DNA from: Bacteroidales bacterium GP2
GTDB taxonomy: Bacteria; Bacteroidota; Bacteroidia; Bacteroidales; Muribaculaceae
Assembly (NCBI GenBank): GCA_001701115.1
Contig: DAAJ01000085.1
Location: 644-8,319 of the forward strand
Reading direction: 5' to 3'
DNA length: 7,676 nucleotides
The notes under the pieces are model-generated. The model was not told where the DNA came from. It made no database searches and saw nothing but the letters and a program-made list of their open reading frames with translations. The stretch's first letter is position 1, and every line of letters begins with the position of its first letter. Shown here one piece after another: positions 6,211-7,676 of this stretch. The translations under genes and the position numbers were made by a program.

Positions 6211-6708
6211 CTTAGCAAGCACCTCGCTGCTAACATCTATTCGTGGTGAAGCAAAAATTATCTCAGATGCGGATGCCCGGTCAAATATGCACTGGAATCC
6301 TCGCTCCTCGGCAACAGCCTTTACAGCATTGTACACCTCATCTTGAATAGGCTGCATCAGCTTCTGGCGCATGGTGTATAGTTCGCCTTCCGGACCGAAA
6401 TATTTATTTTTGAGCGTCATCGCTTCCTTCTCCTTAGCGGTAATAGCCGCTTCCTGCTTCTTTTTCTGCTCATCTGAGAGGAACACCATATTGCTCTGAT
6501 AGTCCTTATACATGGTTTCTGCCTGCTTGCCTATAGCCTCTACCTCTTTCTGCCACTTCTGTGACAGCTGGTTCAGCTGGTCATTGGCAATCTCATAGGT
6601 AGGGATGTGGGAGAGCACATATTCCATATCTACCAAAGCGAATTTCTGCGCGTACGCCCCAAAGGCGCAAGCAAGAACCGCAAATAATGATATTACTATT
6701 TTTTTCAT
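6193..6708 (-). CDS. OmpH/Skp-family periplasmic chaperone, first copy
   Basis: This 171-residue OmpH/Skp-family protein is encoded directly after bamA. A signal peptide spans residues 1-20 (MKKIVISLFAVLACAFGAYA) with QKFALVDMEYVL as the mature start, the typical Bacteroidota pattern. The core strand is at 22-32. A long charged helical section with coiled-coil character runs from about 40 to 105 (QLSQKWQKEVEAIGKQ and KKKQEAAITAKEKEAMTLK lie in it). The second half returns through MQPIQDEVYNAVKAVAEERG (118-137) and ends in strands QCIFDRA and EIIFASP. The segment IPTYEIANDQL (35-45) is common to the family. Its likely job is to chaperone unfolded barrel proteins for the neighbouring BamA. It sits 86 bases downstream of bamA with no strong terminator in between. 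Confidence 0.93.
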   Translation of the reverse strand: MKKIVISLFAVLACAFGAYAQKFALVDMEYVLSHIPTYEIANDQLNQLSQKWQKEVEAIGKQAETMYKDYQSNMVFLSDEQKKKQEAAITAKEKEAMTLKNKYFGPEGELYTMRQKLMQPIQDEVYNAVKAVAEERGFQCIFDRASASEIIFASPRIDVSSEVLAKLGYSK

Positions 6709-6794
6709 TTTACTCTATTAAAGTTATTTACAAGCGTTTCAATAAAAAGACTGCCATCTGTCAGCGAAGTTTATTCTCACGCTATTAAAAAATG
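6709..6794 (-). other. bamA-ompH intergenic interval
   Basis: This 86-base, AT-rich gap separates the bamA stop from the first ompH. It holds a weak imperfect hairpin (6751-6764, a 5-bp stem with one mismatch) followed on the minus strand by TCTTTTT. It also holds an isolated T-run right after the bamA stop with no stem before it. I see no good -7 box at a usable distance from the ompH start, so read-through from bamA is the simplest reading, perhaps partly attenuated by the weak hairpin. Confidence 0.3.
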
Positions 6795-7676
6795 TTAGAA
6801 CTCCTGACCAAGTATGAAGTGGAAGTGACTGCCACCGCGTTCACCGTAAACTTTGTCAAAGCCATAGCCCCAGTCAATACCCATTAGACCAACCATCGGC
6901 AGGAAGATACGCACACCGAATCCGCCGCTGCGCTTGAGATTGAAGGGGGAGAAGTCTTTAACAGACGTCCAGGCGTTACCACCTTCAAGGAATGCCAGAC
7001 CATAGATAGTGGTAGAAGGCTGGAGCATGAATGGGAAGTGAAGCTCAACACCAAGCCTTGCATACGCGTAACCTTCCCTACCCCATGGAGTAAGTGAACC
7101 GTTGTCATAACCCCTGAGTGCCACAGTCTCTGTAGCATAGGTATAAGAGCCGCTCATGCCGTCACCACCCATATAGAAGGTTTCAAACGGTGATTTGAGA
7201 TACTTGTTATAGCTGCCGAGCAAACCGAAGTCAGCACGGGTCATAAGCACGAATGTCCATTTGCCTAAAGGATCATTAAGCGGGGTGTATGTACGGCTCT
7301 GGAATTTGAGTTTCCAGTATTCAATCCATTTATAAAGCTCCTTCTTGGCTTCAGTGGTATTCTCTTGTGAGAGCTTAGCCCAATTCTTCTTGCCGAAGAG
7401 CGATGCCGGAGGAGTGAGATGCATGCTGAGCGCGAAGGATGAACCTTTACGAGTGTACAACGGGTTATCTATGTTGTTTCTCGCAAGAGTAAGACCAAGC
7501 ACAAGAGAGTTGGATGAACCGTTGTTCATATAATACAGATATTCCCAATTCTTGAGGTAATACCAGTTATATGACAATTCAGTTGTGAATGTAAAGAAGT
7601 CATCAGGCCATTTCAGTCGCTTACCAAATCCTACAGTTGCGCCAACCATCTGGAGCACCTTATTGGGGTCATAGGC
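6795..7676 (-). CDS. bamA: Outer membrane protein assembly factor BamA, C-terminal barrel (5' end outside window)
   Basis: This is the last 293 residues of a BamA/Omp85 protein, the central barrel of the machine that folds and inserts beta-barrel proteins into the outer membrane. The frame stays open to the window edge; the GTG at 7658 is internal. Signs of the Omp85 barrel, counting visible residues, are NNIDNPLYTRKGSSFAL (about 67-83), the L6-loop LRGY at 187-190 (ALRGYDNGSLTPWGREGYAY), LAFLEGGNAW near 227-236, GGFGVRIFLPMVGLMGIDWG near 251-270 and a C-terminal strand FHFILGQEF ending in Phe, the usual beta-signal. Aromatic residues alternate through the strands. A charged insertion of about 40 residues (visible residues about 93-130, with NWAKLSQENTTEAKKELYKW in it) replaces a short loop. 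The N-terminal POTRA domains lie outside. Two ompH genes follow. Confidence 0.94.
   Translation of the reverse strand, partial: AYDPNKVLQMVGATVGFGKRLKWPDDFFTFTTELSYNWYYLKNWEYLYYMNNGSSNSLVLGLTLARNNIDNPLYTRKGSSFALSMHLTPPASLFGKKNWAKLSQENTTEAKKELYKWIEYWKLKFQSRTYTPLNDPLGKWTFVLMTRADFGLLGSYNKYLKSPFETFYMGGDGMSGSYTYATETVALRGYDNGSLTPWGREGYAYARLGVELHFPFMLQPSTTIYGLAFLEGGNAWTSVKDFSPFNLKRSGGFGVRIFLPMVGLMGIDWGYGFDKVYGERGGSHFHFILGQEF

Noticed and set aside
6719..6726. TAACTTTA on the minus strand as a -7 box for the first ompH
   Set aside because: It differs from TAnnTTTG at the last base and lies only 10 bases from the ATG, which would put the start site at the start codon.
6743..6764. Hairpin plus T-run between bamA and ompH as a terminator
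   Set aside because: The stem is only five pairs long with a mismatch, too weak for a confident intrinsic terminator; at most it attenuates.
1..7676. A mobile element, defence system or other novel multi-gene system
   Set aside because: All genes belong to recognised families, most of them housekeeping; no transposase, integrase, direct repeats or foreign-looking segment was seen.

Overview
The window looks like core chromosome from a member of the Bacteroidota, most likely order Bacteroidales; a Muribaculaceae-like gut lineage is a guess from protein flavour only. Three things point there. The order bamA - ompH - ompH - murI is characteristic of the group. A Bacteroidota-type -7 promoter box (TAnnTTTG) sits ahead of the second ompH. 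Secreted proteins have short signal peptides with Gln right at or after the predicted cleavage site, and Shine-Dalgarno sequences are not evident. I see no rRNA, tRNA, CRISPR array, insertion sequence, phage gene or obvious foreign segment.

Left part (1-2618, + strand): a tightly overlapping four-gene run. It holds the 3' end of carB (carbamoyl-phosphate synthase large chain), prmC (release-factor glutamine methyltransferase), recX (RecA modulator) and a comF-type phosphoribosyltransferase. Every junction overlaps by a few bases, so this is almost certainly one transcript. Pyrimidine/arginine supply, translation termination and recombination are linked here by position rather than by one pathway.

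Middle part (2615-5545, - strand): murI (glutamate racemase), then a membrane-anchored neutral zinc metallopeptidase of the YpfJ type, then a secreted alpha/beta hydrolase. Gaps are 21 and 12 bases, so they form a probable operon. It converges on comF with a 4-base overlap of stop codons and no visible terminator between the two operons.

Right part (5638-7676, - strand): the 3' end of bamA (outer-membrane protein assembly barrel), then two different OmpH/Skp-family periplasmic chaperones. Together these form an outer-membrane biogenesis module that delivers and inserts beta-barrel proteins. A strong intrinsic terminator (10-bp perfect stem plus U-tract) closes it just before murI, and an internal promoter candidate lies between the two ompH genes.

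I did not find a convincing new biological system. The points most worth a second look are the CPS1-like allosteric domain of CarB, the separately promoted second OmpH paralog, the uncharacterised secreted hydrolase in the murI operon, and the terminator-less convergent junction.
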